The notes beneath the pieces were generated by a model. It searched no databases, had not been told where the DNA came from, and saw only the letters and a list, made by a program, of their open reading frames with translations. Made by a program: the position numbers and the translations under genes. Below are positions 14,283 through 22,227 of a stretch of DNA of 36,042 nt, one piece after another; position 1 is the first letter of the stretch; each line of letters starts with the position of its first letter. The stretch comes from UBA9732 sp052170315 (GTDB lineage: Bacteria > Spirochaetota > Spirochaetia > Sphaerochaetales > Sphaerochaetaceae), in NCBI GenBank assembly GCA_052170315.1, contig JBQNAT010000018.1, forward strand, positions 1-36,042. Direction: 5' to 3'.

Positions 14283-15857
14283 ATGTCGGTCGTTTTCAAA
14301 AATGCAGCGGTAATTGACGGCTCGGGTTCAAAGCCGTTTGAAGCGGATATTATTGTAAGTAATGACAAAATACAGTCAATAATTACAGAAAACAGGCAAA
14401 CAGCCTATGGTAACTGTGAAGTCGTAGAAGCAGGGGGAAAGATACTCTGCCCCGGTTTTATGGATATACACGCCCACAGCGAACTTGAAGCCGTAAGAAA
14501 TCCTTCAATGCCTCATAAAATACAGCAGGGCATAACTTTTGACCTTTCCGGGAACTGCGGTATAGGCGTTTATCCAAGGCGCATTGATGACGCCCCTGTT
14601 TTTGCCGATATCCTTGGACACTGCGAAAACTGGTGCTGGACAGATTTCAAATCCTTCAGGGAACAGCTTAAGCCGGGCATAAATATGGCCTTTCTTCAGA
14701 GCCACAGCTGCCTGAGGAACATGGCAATAAGCGGAAATCCAAACAGAGCGGCAACTGATGAAGAAATAGGAAAAATGTGCGAACTTCTGGCCGTTTCCCT
14801 TAAGCAGGGATGCCTTGGGATGTCATCAGGCTTATATTACGCACCGTGCCTTTTTGCCGACAGAAAAGAGATAACAGCTCTTCTGAGAACAGTAAAGAAG
14901 TACAACGGAATCTTTGCGGTCCATCACAGATGTGAAGGTGACGACATACTTTCATCTATTGATGAGATACTTTCATATACCAGAGAAACGGGCGTGAAAC
15001 TGGAAATTTCACATCTTAAGGCAATAGGAAGAAACAATCAGGGCAAGGTAGACGAAGTTCTTGATAAGATTCATAAGCTTAAAGAAGAAGGCTTTGACGT
15101 CGCTTTTGACCAATACCCGTATGAATACGGAAGCACAAGTCTTTTCAGCCTTCTTCCTCCTGAGCTTTTAAGACTTACTCCGGAAGAGCTTTCGGAAACT
15201 CTTAAGAAAACGGCAAAAGATAAAAAACTGAGAGACTCCATAGTTTCCGAGATGGCGGAGCCTCATGGCTGGGACAGTATTGCAAAGCTGTGCCCGTGGG
15301 AAGATATCAATATTGTAATTATGGAAAGTTCTCCTGAATTCAATGGCCTGAATATGGCGCAGGCCGCGGAAAAACTTTCAATGAATCCGTTTGACGCCCT
15401 CTTCCACCTGCTGGCAAAGGAAACAAAATGCGCGCTGATGACAGATGTTACCCAAACCACCGAAAGCCTTAGAAAAATATTTGACGACAATCTGATGAGT
15501 TTCGGAACGGATGCCCTTTATGCCGGAGAAATGGCTCATCCCAGAAGCGCAAACGGGGCAGTTCACCTTTTATGCGAAAGATGTAAAAAAGAAGGCGTTC
15601 CTTTTGAAAAAGCAATAAACAAGATGACTGTTAAGGTCGCAAACAGGCTTGGAATCGGAGACAGGGGTCTTGTAAGGGAAGGATACAAAGCAGACCTTGT
15701 GCTGTTTAATCCCCAAACGCTTAAGGACAACTCCGATTCATCGCATCCGTTTAAAATGTGTTCGGGACTTGAAGCCGTTATGGTAAACGGACAGTTTGCG
15801 ATAAAAAACGGCCTCCTTACAGGAAGCCGCTCGGGTGAAATAATACTAAGACAGTAA
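14283..15857 (+). CDS. N-acyl-D-amino-acid deacylase-like amidohydrolase
   Basis: 524 residues. The metal-dependent amidohydrolase fold is shown by MDIHAHSEL (H63, H65), NCGIG (C92, a metal ligand typical of D-aminoacylases), HHRCEGD (H214/H215), EISHLKAIGR (H244) and SFGTDALY (D410). The C-terminal part (GLVREGYKADLVLFNP) is the small beta-domain found in this superfamily. The family removes N-acyl groups from D-amino acids or acts on related amides, including peptidoglycan-derived D-amino acids, so the exact substrate is uncertain. The start at 14283 was chosen because GGAGA lies nearby and the family-typical NAAVIDGSG follows. It is co-directional with the HTH/Fic-like gene and almost touches it. 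It converges with rsfS across ten bases. Confidence 0.87.
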   Translation: MSVVFKNAAVIDGSGSKPFEADIIVSNDKIQSIITENRQTAYGNCEVVEAGGKILCPGFMDIHAHSELEAVRNPSMPHKIQQGITFDLSGNCGIGVYPRRIDDAPVFADILGHCENWCWTDFKSFREQLKPGINMAFLQSHSCLRNMAISGNPNRAATDEEIGKMCELLAVSLKQGCLGMSSGLYYAPCLFADRKEITALLRTVKKYNGIFAVHHRCEGDDILSSIDEILSYTRETGVKLEISHLKAIGRNNQGKVDEVLDKIHKLKEEGFDVAFDQYPYEYGSTSLFSLLPPELLRLTPEELSETLKKTAKDKKLRDSIVSEMAEPHGWDSIAKLCPWEDINIVIMESSPEFNGLNMAQAAEKLSMNPFDALFHLLAKETKCALMTDVTQTTESLRKIFDDNLMSFGTDALYAGEMAHPRSANGAVHLLCERCKKEGVPFEKAINKMTVKVANRLGIGDRGLVREGYKADLVLFNPQTLKDNSDSSHPFKMCSGLEAVMVNGQFAIKNGLLTGSRSGEIILRQ

Positions 15858-15867
15858 TTTTCAGATT

Positions 15868-16206
15868 TTAGTTTCCGAACCTCTGCCAAAGTTTTTCAAG
15901 AGAATAGAAATCTCTCATTTCCCGGCTCATAAGGTGGATAACTATATCTCCGCAGTCAATAAGCTCCCAGCCGTCATCCCCTGCTGTCTTATGGCGGTTT
16001 CTTACTTCAAGCTTAAGGTTATCAAGTTCGGACCATATCTCATGGGTCAGACCTCTGAGATGCCCAAGACTTGAAACTGTGCATATAACGAAACAGTCTG
16101 TCCAGGAACACTCTTCAGAGATGTCTATCACAGTTACTTCGGAACCCTTATGGTCTGTCAGAAAAGCGCGAAGCCGCTCTGCCTGACACATGGTTTCTTC
16201 TTTCAT
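15868..16206 (-). CDS. rsfS: Ribosomal silencing factor RsfS
   Basis: 112 residues, the normal size. RsfS (Iojap/YbeB family) binds ribosomal protein L14 and blocks joining of the subunits when nutrients are scarce. Family landmarks are VTVIDISEECSWTDCFVICTVSSLGHL, where the usual D-x-F-V-I-x-T-x-x-S pattern is visible, then GWELIDCGDIVIHLMSREMRDFYSLEKLW. It is the last gene of the rplU operon. It overlaps the upstream lipoprotein gene by ATGA at 16203-16206, suggesting translational coupling. Confidence 0.95.
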   Translation of the reverse strand: MKEETMCQAERLRAFLTDHKGSEVTVIDISEECSWTDCFVICTVSSLGHLRGLTHEIWSELDNLKLEVRNRHKTAGDDGWELIDCGDIVIHLMSREMRDFYSLEKLWQRFGN

Positions 16207-16820
16207 GCATTTCCTCCAAGAACCTGCTCAAGCCACTGCGTAAAGTAGCGCTGAGAAAAGTTCAAATCATCAGTTGTTAAAAAGCTGCGCGCATCGTAGC
16301 ACCGGCATTTGGGCTTGCTTTCAGCCAAAAGCTTCAGAAGCTTTTCCGAATCGGGACCGCAAAGCTGGTTTATCTTATCCGAGAGCGGTTTTTTACTCAA
16401 TACGGAAGCTTTTTCCGCAAGAGTCCTGACTCTCTTCTCCCTGGATGCGCTTTCATCGCTTTCCGAGCCCAGAGTATCCAAAAGGTCTTTCAATGTATTA
16501 AGCGTATCTGAAGAACCCAGAAGAAAGCCTTTTTCTCTGAGCCCTACAAAGTTTCCCATTGCTGCAGGTATGGAATTCAGCCCGGACTCCTTTCCCCAAA
16601 GAAGTATCTGTTCAAGCGGAAGCCTTATACAGTAAAACGAATTGGTTTGGTATGTGTATACAAATGCGTAGGCGGTATCTTCAAAATAACCGTAATAACA
16701 GATTGCCTGTTCAGTAGAACAGCCTGACAAGAAAAATGCGCAAAGCATTATTATAAAGATAATTGCAAAAACGTCTTTAAGCTTTTTTACCTTCATTTTA
16801 GCCCAACTCAATATCTGCAT
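16203..16820 (-). CDS. Lipoprotein of unknown function between yqeK and rsfS
   Basis: 205 residues. The start at 16820 has GAGGAAG seven bases upstream, inside yqeK; an internal start at 16796 (MKVKKLKDVF) is also possible. The signal peptide ends in the lipobox FLSGC, so the mature protein should be membrane-anchored. The body contains no motif that I recognise. A run of Lys/Leu/Glu-rich helix (about 100-160) follows a short strand-rich region. In spirochaetes this position of the cluster is, as I recall, often held by a LytR/CpsA-like gene. The present protein may be a diverged relative, but no sequence match supports that. It overlaps both neighbours (14 bases with yqeK, four with rsfS). 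Confidence 0.7.
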   Translation of the reverse strand: MQILSWAKMKVKKLKDVFAIIFIIMLCAFFLSGCSTEQAICYYGYFEDTAYAFVYTYQTNSFYCIRLPLEQILLWGKESGLNSIPAAMGNFVGLREKGFLLGSSDTLNTLKDLLDTLGSESDESASREKRVRTLAEKASVLSKKPLSDKINQLCGPDSEKLLKLLAESKPKCRCYDARSFLTTDDLNFSQRYFTQWLEQVLGGNA

Positions 16821-17431
16821 TCAAAGACTTCCTCAAGATAGCGCTTCATAGCAAGCGACCCGCTTGAAGCATCATGAAAGCCTGAATCCTTCCAATGCTC
16901 AATCATATCACATAAAACCCTGTAGGCACACTGTTCAATACTTAAGGAGCCAAGATAGAAAGACCGTCTTCCGTCTGTCATAAAGGTCCTTGAAGGCTCA
17001 ATGTAGTCCGCCGTAAAAAGGGCAAGGGCAAGACTGTCCATGCCGGCATTTCCTGTAGTATGAACGCAGAGCGCCTTGTACCATGACATGGGGTAATTGC
17101 CGACAAGACTCATTGCAAGTTCCGCGGAAACAGTTCCGTGGGCAAGAACTGGAGCTTCGATGTCCTCTTTTGAAAGGAAAATACCGTTTCTTTTACAGTA
17201 TGAAAGTATTTCGGCATCCGTCATTTCTCTGGCGAGGTCATGTACAAGACCGCAGAACATGGGGGCGTAAAAACCGTTCCACTCCGGTTCGTAATCAATA
17301 CAGCCAAAATGTTCAAGCACTTTGTCTGTTGTTTCGGCAACACCCAGACTGTGAATGTAACGTTTTTCCGAAACGGCACTTTTAAGAAAGGACTGCAGTT
17401 CTTCAGATGTAGAGATTTTTTTCCTTGACAT
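16808..17431 (-). CDS. yqeK: YqeK, HD-domain symmetrical Ap4A hydrolase
   Basis: 207 residues. HD-domain protein of the YqeK family, whose members hydrolyse diadenosine tetraphosphate to ADP. Metal ligands are visible in RYIHSLGVA (His), CGLVHDLAR (His-Asp), APVLAHGTV (His), CVHTTG (His) and ADYIEPSR (Asp), in the usual order. It is placed directly after nadD, as in many bacteria, and overlaps it by 29 bases. AGAGGG lies 11 bases before the ATG. Ap4A removal and NAD synthesis are commonly linked in this operon arrangement. Confidence 0.93.
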   Translation of the reverse strand: MSRKKISTSEELQSFLKSAVSEKRYIHSLGVAETTDKVLEHFGCIDYEPEWNGFYAPMFCGLVHDLAREMTDAEILSYCKRNGIFLSKEDIEAPVLAHGTVSAELAMSLVGNYPMSWYKALCVHTTGNAGMDSLALALFTADYIEPSRTFMTDGRRSFYLGSLSIEQCAYRVLCDMIEHWKDSGFHDASSGSLAMKRYLEEVFECRY

Positions 17432-18026
17432 AAGATTTTACCCTCTTTGAAAGGAAATCCCAGCTTCCGTTCAAATCCTCCCGTATAAAGCTTGATGACT
17501 GCGGAGCCACTTCTTCAGGTTCAAGTTTTGTATAATGTATTCCTTTCGGAATATCTTCCCAAAGGTTTTTGGAAGCGTTTCTTCTGCAAATAATGAAATC
17601 AACATTACCTTTCAGGTACTCAAAGTCGTGCCAGTTACAAAGCCCGCTGATATGATCGTCACCCATAATCAGACCTATGCGCAATTGAGACTTATCGGAG
17701 TAAAGATTTTCTTTCAGAAACCTTACCGTATCTGACGTGTATGAAACGCCTCCCCTGTCAAGCTCTATCGCGGAAATTTCTATTTCGGCATTCCTGTCGG
17801 CAGGATAGATATCTTTGTAATCCTCCAGGGCAAGTTCAAGCATGGCCAGACGGTCTTCGTCAGAAGCCTTTGGTCTGCTGTTCTGTTTGAAGTTGCTTAC
17901 CTTTGCGGGAACAAGTAGAAAACGCCCGTATTTTGTCATTGAAACTGCGCAGTGAAGCAGAAAGAGATGCCCCAGATGGACAGGGTCAAAGCTTCCGCCT
18001 AAAATCGCAGTTCTAACTTCTTTCAT
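17403..18026 (-). CDS. nadD: Nicotinate-nucleotide adenylyltransferase
   Basis: 207 residues. Transfers AMP from ATP to nicotinic acid mononucleotide in NAD synthesis. The start at 18026 (MKEVRTAILGG) has AGGAAG just upstream and fits the family; upstream extensions read through the end of obgE in another frame. The nucleotidyltransferase motif GGSFDPVHLGH is complete, and the C-terminal SSSFIR corresponds to the ISSTxIR motif. The first 14 bases overlap obgE and the end overlaps yqeK. Confidence 0.95.
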   Translation of the reverse strand: MKEVRTAILGGSFDPVHLGHLFLLHCAVSMTKYGRFLLVPAKVSNFKQNSRPKASDEDRLAMLELALEDYKDIYPADRNAEIEISAIELDRGGVSYTSDTVRFLKENLYSDKSQLRIGLIMGDDHISGLCNWHDFEYLKGNVDFIICRRNASKNLWEDIPKGIHYTKLEPEEVAPQSSSFIREDLNGSWDFLSKRVKSYVKEKNLYI

Positions 18027-19077
18027 ATTCTTCCTGAGTCTCGGGATAGAACGCGTCAGTATCGGGATTTGAAGTAAAGCCCGTTTCTTCATGTTCATCC
18101 TTTCCCAGCATCTGTACAAAAGCCTTCATTATGGGCTTTACGGAATCCTCATCAAAAATTGACATGCCGTAAACCTGCCTGTCTCTGTATTTCTCTTTGA
18201 ACTTTTCAAAGTTGGAAACGGCGCCTTCCTCGTCAAGCTTGGTGCCTATGAGGACTTCTTTCTTTTCCAGAAGTTCCTCGGAATAGGCGAAAAGCTCGCT
18301 GTGAAGAAGCTCGTACTGCTCCAGGCAATGAGGGTCCGACATATCTATGAGATAGGCAAGTCCGCCAGTCCTTGAAATATGCCTGAGAAATTTGAAGCCC
18401 ATTCCAGCACCCCGGCTTGCACCTTCAATCAGGCCAGGGATATCCGCTATAACAACATCCCGCCCCCTGAAACGCATCATTCCCAGCTGAGGAATCTTTG
18501 TTGTAAACGGGTATGAAGCCACCTTGCTTCTTGCGTTTGTGAGCATATTCATAAGAGAGCTTTTCCCTGCGTTGGGGAAGCCCACAAAGCCTATATCCGC
18601 AATTACAAGCAGTTCAAGGCCTACTCTCATCTCAACTCCGGGTTCTCCCGGCTGGGCAAATTTAGGAGCCTGCCGTGTGGATGTGCGGAAATGATAGTTG
18701 CCAAGACCACCGCGTCCTCCCTTAAGGAAAACAAAACGCTCAAGGCCGTTCAAATCTTTTATAATCTCGCCCGTATTGGCATCCTTGATTACAGTTCCGG
18801 GAGGAACAGGTATCTCCATGTCCGCACCGTTACGCCCGTAACAGCGCGCTCCGCTGCCGTTTTTCCCGCTTTCAGCGCGGAAGCTCCTGATTATCTTCAG
18901 GTGAGCAAGGGTTCTGAGGTTTTCTTTGACTACAAAAACCAGATCTCCGCCCCTGCCTCCGTCGCCCCCGTCCGGGCCGCCTTTCTCTACGAATTTTTCA
19001 CGTCTGAAGGAAACACAGCCATTGCCCCCGTTTCCGGAGGCAATGTCAATATAGGTTTCATCTGAAAAACCGAACAT
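18013..19077 (-). CDS. obgE: Obg-family GTPase
   Basis: 354 residues. GTPase required for late assembly of the large ribosomal subunit. The N-terminal glycine-rich Obg fold covers 1-155 (GGPDGGDGGRGGD). The GTPase domain has G1 GFPNAGKSS, G3 DIPGLIEGA and G4 read as GTKLDEE, i.e. TKxD where most GTPases have NKxD. The C-terminal extension is short and acidic (about 30 residues). It lies between rpmA (15 bases) and nadD (14-base overlap), in the classical rplU-rpmA-obgE order. Confidence 0.96.
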   Translation of the reverse strand: MFGFSDETYIDIASGNGGNGCVSFRREKFVEKGGPDGGDGGRGGDLVFVVKENLRTLAHLKIIRSFRAESGKNGSGARCYGRNGADMEIPVPPGTVIKDANTGEIIKDLNGLERFVFLKGGRGGLGNYHFRTSTRQAPKFAQPGEPGVEMRVGLELLVIADIGFVGFPNAGKSSLMNMLTNARSKVASYPFTTKIPQLGMMRFRGRDVVIADIPGLIEGASRGAGMGFKFLRHISRTGGLAYLIDMSDPHCLEQYELLHSELFAYSEELLEKKEVLIGTKLDEEGAVSNFEKFKEKYRDRQVYGMSIFDEDSVKPIMKAFVQMLGKDEHEETGFTSNPDTDAFYPETQEEYERS

Positions 19078-19092
19078 GGAGACCTTTTGTTT

Positions 19093-19347
19093 TTACTCTT
19101 CTACGACAATGCTGACGTAGTTGCGGTTGTTTCTCTCATGGAAGAGGACTTTTCCGCCTACCTTGGCAAAAAGAGTATAGTCAGAGCCCAGACCGACATT
19201 TTCACCCGGGTGAATTTTTGTTCCGTGCTGGCGGACAAGAATTTCGCCGCCCTTGACAACCTGACCGCCGTAGCGCTTTACGCCAAGACGCTGCGCGTTG
19301 GAATCTCTTCCGTTCCTTGAAGAACCGCCACCTTTATGATGAGCCAT
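19093..19347 (-). CDS. rpmA: 50S ribosomal protein L27
   Basis: 84 residues. The N-terminus MAHHKGGGSSRNGRDSNAQRLG is the universal L27 tail reaching the peptidyl-transferase centre, and RQHGTKIHPGENVG follows. There is no cleavable N-terminal extension of the kind seen in Firmicutes. Accordingly, no Prp (YsxB) protease gene lies between rplU and rpmA. Confidence 0.98.
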   Translation of the reverse strand: MAHHKGGGSSRNGRDSNAQRLGVKRYGGQVVKGGEILVRQHGTKIHPGENVGLGSDYTLFAKVGGKVLFHERNNRNYVSIVVEE

Positions 19348-19359
19348 TGATTGCCTCCC

Positions 19360-19671
19360 TTAACCGTTAATCTTTTCAATCTTGAGAACTGAATACTGCT
19401 GTCTGTGACCCTGGGTCCTGCGGTATCCCTTTCTTCTGTGAAACTTGTAGACACGAATTTTGTCAGCCTTTATGTTTGACTGGAGTGTGGCTACAACGCT
19501 GGCGCCCGCTACATAAGGAGCACCGAACTTAACATCATCTTCTTTTACAACTGCAAGAACGGAATCATAAGTGACCTGAGAACCAATCTCAGCATCAACA
19601 AGGTCAACCTGAACTGACCGGCCTTCTTCCGCCTTGTACTGTTTTCCAAGAATTTCTACGAGTGCGTACAT
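19360..19671 (-). CDS. rplU: 50S ribosomal protein L21
   Basis: 103 residues, standard size. It begins MYALVEILGKQYKAEEG, as in other L21 proteins, and ends with the conserved YKFHRRKGYRRTQGHRQ and KIEKI segments. The ATG at 19671 was chosen over a GTG nine bases upstream because AAGGA precedes it and the family starts here. It is the first gene of the ribosome-assembly operon. A clear promoter for it was not identified between it and the divergent TetR gene. Confidence 0.98.
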   Translation of the reverse strand: MYALVEILGKQYKAEEGRSVQVDLVDAEIGSQVTYDSVLAVVKEDDVKFGAPYVAGASVVATLQSNIKADKIRVYKFHRRKGYRRTQGHRQQYSVLKIEKING

Positions 19672-19770
19672 TAAAAACACGTCCTTAAAATGAAATTTGC
19701 TTTAACCTTATAACTCATAACGCAATTATTTTCCACACATGGCATAAACGAATACGCGAAACAGAGACTT

Positions 19771-19796
19771 TACTAACTATCGTTCGGTAGTATAAT
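19771..19796 (+). promoter_or_regulatory. TetR promoter region with imperfect palindrome
   Basis: The 22-bp element 19771-19792, TACTAACTAT-CG-TTCGGTAGTA, is an imperfect palindrome (seven of ten arm positions pair). It resembles operators of TetR-family repressors. It overlaps a perfect -10 TATAAT at 19791-19796; the -35 region is weak. Occupation by the regulator would block its own transcription. Confidence 0.5.
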
Positions 19797-19804
19797 ATGC
19801 AGCC

Positions 19805-20386
19805 ATGACAAAGAAAAAAGAAGAAATAATTCTGGCTCTCCTGTCACTTGGCGAACAGAAAGGTCTTGCGAATGTAAGTCTTGCCGATATTGCGGAGGCA
19901 AGGGGAATAAAAAAAGCCAGCATTTACAGCCACTTCGGCAGCAGGGATGAGATTATAGACGCAATGCTTGAATACTGCGGAGAAATTCTGAAAACCAGAA
20001 GTTTCGTGGTAAACTTCAAGGCAAAAGACGCCAATGACCTTATGACAGAGCTTGTAAACGGTTTTCTGGAAACATTTACAGAGAAGCCTCTTTCTTCCTG
20101 CCTTTCCATTGTGGAACAGCAGAAAATGGTGGAAGAAAGGTTTTCAAAACTGAGCGGCAGCCTTAAATCAATGATAGAGGCACGCCTGAGAGTTGCATTT
20201 GAGTACTGTGTTCAGCGCGGCTGGCTTGACATAAAAGATACCGATATTGCCGCCGATATCCTTACTTCCGCCGTTTTGGACTGCCTTCGCGATACAGTCA
20301 GGGCAGAAAAGAATCGAAGCCCCGATACAGACATTGAATGGAAAATAGAGAGGCTTGTTTCAGGTCTTACGACACTTTTTGCGTAA
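19805..20386 (+). CDS. TetR-family transcriptional regulator
   Basis: 193 residues. The DNA-binding domain covers about 5-50, with the helix-turn-helix SLADIAEARGIKKASIYSHFGSRDEII typical of TetR regulators. The ligand-binding domain is helical and not diagnostic. No Shine-Dalgarno sequence precedes the ATG at 19805. The only good -10 (TATAAT) ends nine bases before it, so the mRNA may be leaderless. A palindrome at 19771-19792 overlaps this -10 and suggests autorepression. It diverges from rplU and converges with argS. The target beyond itself is unknown. Confidence 0.9.
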   Translation: MTKKKEEIILALLSLGEQKGLANVSLADIAEARGIKKASIYSHFGSRDEIIDAMLEYCGEILKTRSFVVNFKAKDANDLMTELVNGFLETFTEKPLSSCLSIVEQQKMVEERFSKLSGSLKSMIEARLRVAFEYCVQRGWLDIKDTDIAADILTSAVLDCLRDTVRAEKNRSPDTDIEWKIERLVSGLTTLFA

Positions 20387-20395
20387 AACCTGAAA
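20358..20395. terminator. Hairpin between the convergent TetR and argS genes
   Basis: TTTCAGGT (20358-20365) pairs with ACCTGAAA (20388-20395). Inside it TTACG (20367-20371) pairs with CGTAA (20382-20386), with a T-rich loop. The structure covers the last codons and stop of the TetR gene. No T-run follows on either strand, so it is at best a weak bidirectional terminator. Confidence 0.4.
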
Positions 20396-20397
20396 GC

Positions 20398-22227
20398 TTA
20401 CATTTTCTCCAGAAACGGTATACCCACAAGAGCGAAAGCGTTCTTCATTGTCTGGAGCACCATCTCGCAAAGGCATACACGGGCCTTCACAAGTGAAGCA
20501 GTTTCCGCCTTCAGTATCCCGTTGTCATGATACCAGTGCGAAAAAAGCTTTGACATGTCATAGAGGTAGGAACATATGACGCTTGGGTCATACTGCCTGC
20601 AGGACTTTGAAACCGTCTCAGGGAAAGCGCCTATAATCTTGACAAGCTCGCGTTCGTCTTCAAGCTCCAGAATGGACGGGTCAAAGGGAATGATGTCATA
20701 ATCAGAACGCACCTCATCATATTTTCTAAGCATTGACGATATCCGGGCACCCATGTACTGCATGTAAGGTCCTGTGTTTCCCGTAAAGGACAGAGACTCC
20801 CGGGGATTGAATACAAAGTCCTTGCTGGGGTCAAACTGCAGAATGAAGTAGTTCAGGGCGCCAAGTGCAATGTCATGCGCCGTTTTGTCAACGTCCTCCA
20901 GCTCACTGTCGCGGCCCTTTCCCACAATCTCTTCGCGCGCCATATCTGTCAGCGAACGGATAAGGTCATCCGCATCCACAACGGTTCCTTCCCTGCTTTT
21001 CATTTTGCCTTCAGGGAGAAAAACCATACCGTAGGAAAGGTGGTGAAGAGCTTTTGCCCATGTATAGCCAAGCTTGTCCAAAACATGGAACAGCACCTTA
21101 AAATGGTAATTCTGCTCACTTGCGACAACATAAATAAGGCTGTCAAAAGGCCAATCTTCATGGCGGTTGATAGCAGTTCCTATATCCTGTGTTATGTAAA
21201 TTGAGGTTCCGTCATTTCTAAGAAGTATCTTCCTGTCCAGCCCTATGTCCGAATTATCTATGAAGATTGCCCCGTCTTCCGCCTTCTGGAACACTCCGCG
21301 CTCAAACCCTTCTAGGACCTTATCCTTTCCAAGCTTGTAGGTATCGCTTTCAAAGTAGTACTTGTCAAAAGAGATTCCGGTGTTCCTATAGGTCTCTGCA
21401 ATCCCGTCAAGGGTCCACCCGTTCATCTTTTTCCACAGTTCCAGAACTTCCGCGTTGCCCTGTTCCCACTGTCTTAACATATTCTGGGCTTCAATATCAG
21501 GCCCGTTTTCAGCTTTGGCTTTCTTTTCGGCTTCCTCTTCGCTCATGCTGCTTTCCATGAAAGCCTTTATATCTTTTTTAAAAACCTCATTTTCCCACTG
21601 CGCGAAGCGCACATAGTAATTACCTACAAGGTGATCGCCTTTTATTCCTGAGGTCGCGGGCGTTTCGCCGTTTCCGAATTTCTTATAGGCAAGCATTGAT
21701 TTACAGATATGGATTCCTCTGTCGTTTATGAGGTTTACCTTCATTACCTCGGCGCCGCCGGCCTTGAGTATCTGGCTCATGCTCTGTCCTATGCAGTCGT
21801 TTCTGACGTGGCCAAGATGAAGAGGCTTGTTGGTATTCGGGCAGCTGAACTCAATCATTATCTTCCTGCCTTTAAGAAGACCGGTCTCCCCGAACGAATC
21901 CCCTTCTCTGACAATCTGCCTGTAAAGCTCTGAAACCATGCTGTCCATGTTAAGCCTGACATTCATGTACGGTCCGGCAGCAAAAGCTTCTCCGTCAGGT
22001 TTGCCGCTCAGAGCATTGATATCCGCAGAAAGCTCCTGGGCGAGGATGTTCGGAGCCTTTGAGAAAACCCCGGCAAAAGCGAAAAGCGGGAAAGCAAGGT
22101 CTCCCAGTTCAGGTTTTGGCGGAACCTGAAGCACTACATCCTGAAGCGTCCCTTCATGCCCGGAAAGCTCATACAATCTCTGAAGTCTGGCCTGAACCAG
22201 ATTTTTCCATTCCGTCTTGTTAATCAT
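20398..22227 (-). CDS. argS: Arginyl-tRNA synthetase
   Basis: 609 residues. Class I aminoacyl-tRNA synthetase charging tRNA-Arg. The N-terminal additional domain is followed by FSCPNTNKPLHLGHVRN with the HIGH-type motif HLGH (137-140). The KMSKS-equivalent loop is GKMKSREGTVV (around 410). The C-terminal helical anticodon-binding domain begins near NTGPYMQYMGARI, characteristic of ArgS. It starts eight bases inside the end of birA, with AAGGA before the ATG. It is the last gene of a tightly packed leftward group. Confidence 0.97.
   Translation of the reverse strand: MINKTEWKNLVQARLQRLYELSGHEGTLQDVVLQVPPKPELGDLAFPLFAFAGVFSKAPNILAQELSADINALSGKPDGEAFAAGPYMNVRLNMDSMVSELYRQIVREGDSFGETGLLKGRKIMIEFSCPNTNKPLHLGHVRNDCIGQSMSQILKAGGAEVMKVNLINDRGIHICKSMLAYKKFGNGETPATSGIKGDHLVGNYYVRFAQWENEVFKKDIKAFMESSMSEEEAEKKAKAENGPDIEAQNMLRQWEQGNAEVLELWKKMNGWTLDGIAETYRNTGISFDKYYFESDTYKLGKDKVLEGFERGVFQKAEDGAIFIDNSDIGLDRKILLRNDGTSIYITQDIGTAINRHEDWPFDSLIYVVASEQNYHFKVLFHVLDKLGYTWAKALHHLSYGMVFLPEGKMKSREGTVVDADDLIRSLTDMAREEIVGKGRDSELEDVDKTAHDIALGALNYFILQFDPSKDFVFNPRESLSFTGNTGPYMQYMGARISSMLRKYDEVRSDYDIIPFDPSILELEDERELVKIIGAFPETVSKSCRQYDPSVICSYLYDMSKLFSHWYHDNGILKAETASLVKARVCLCEMVLQTMKNAFALVGIPFLEKM

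Noticed and set aside
18027..18119. NadD extended by 31 residues at its N-terminus
   Set aside because: The extension reads the end of obgE in another frame, and the nucleotidyltransferase motif sits at the normal distance from the start at 18026.
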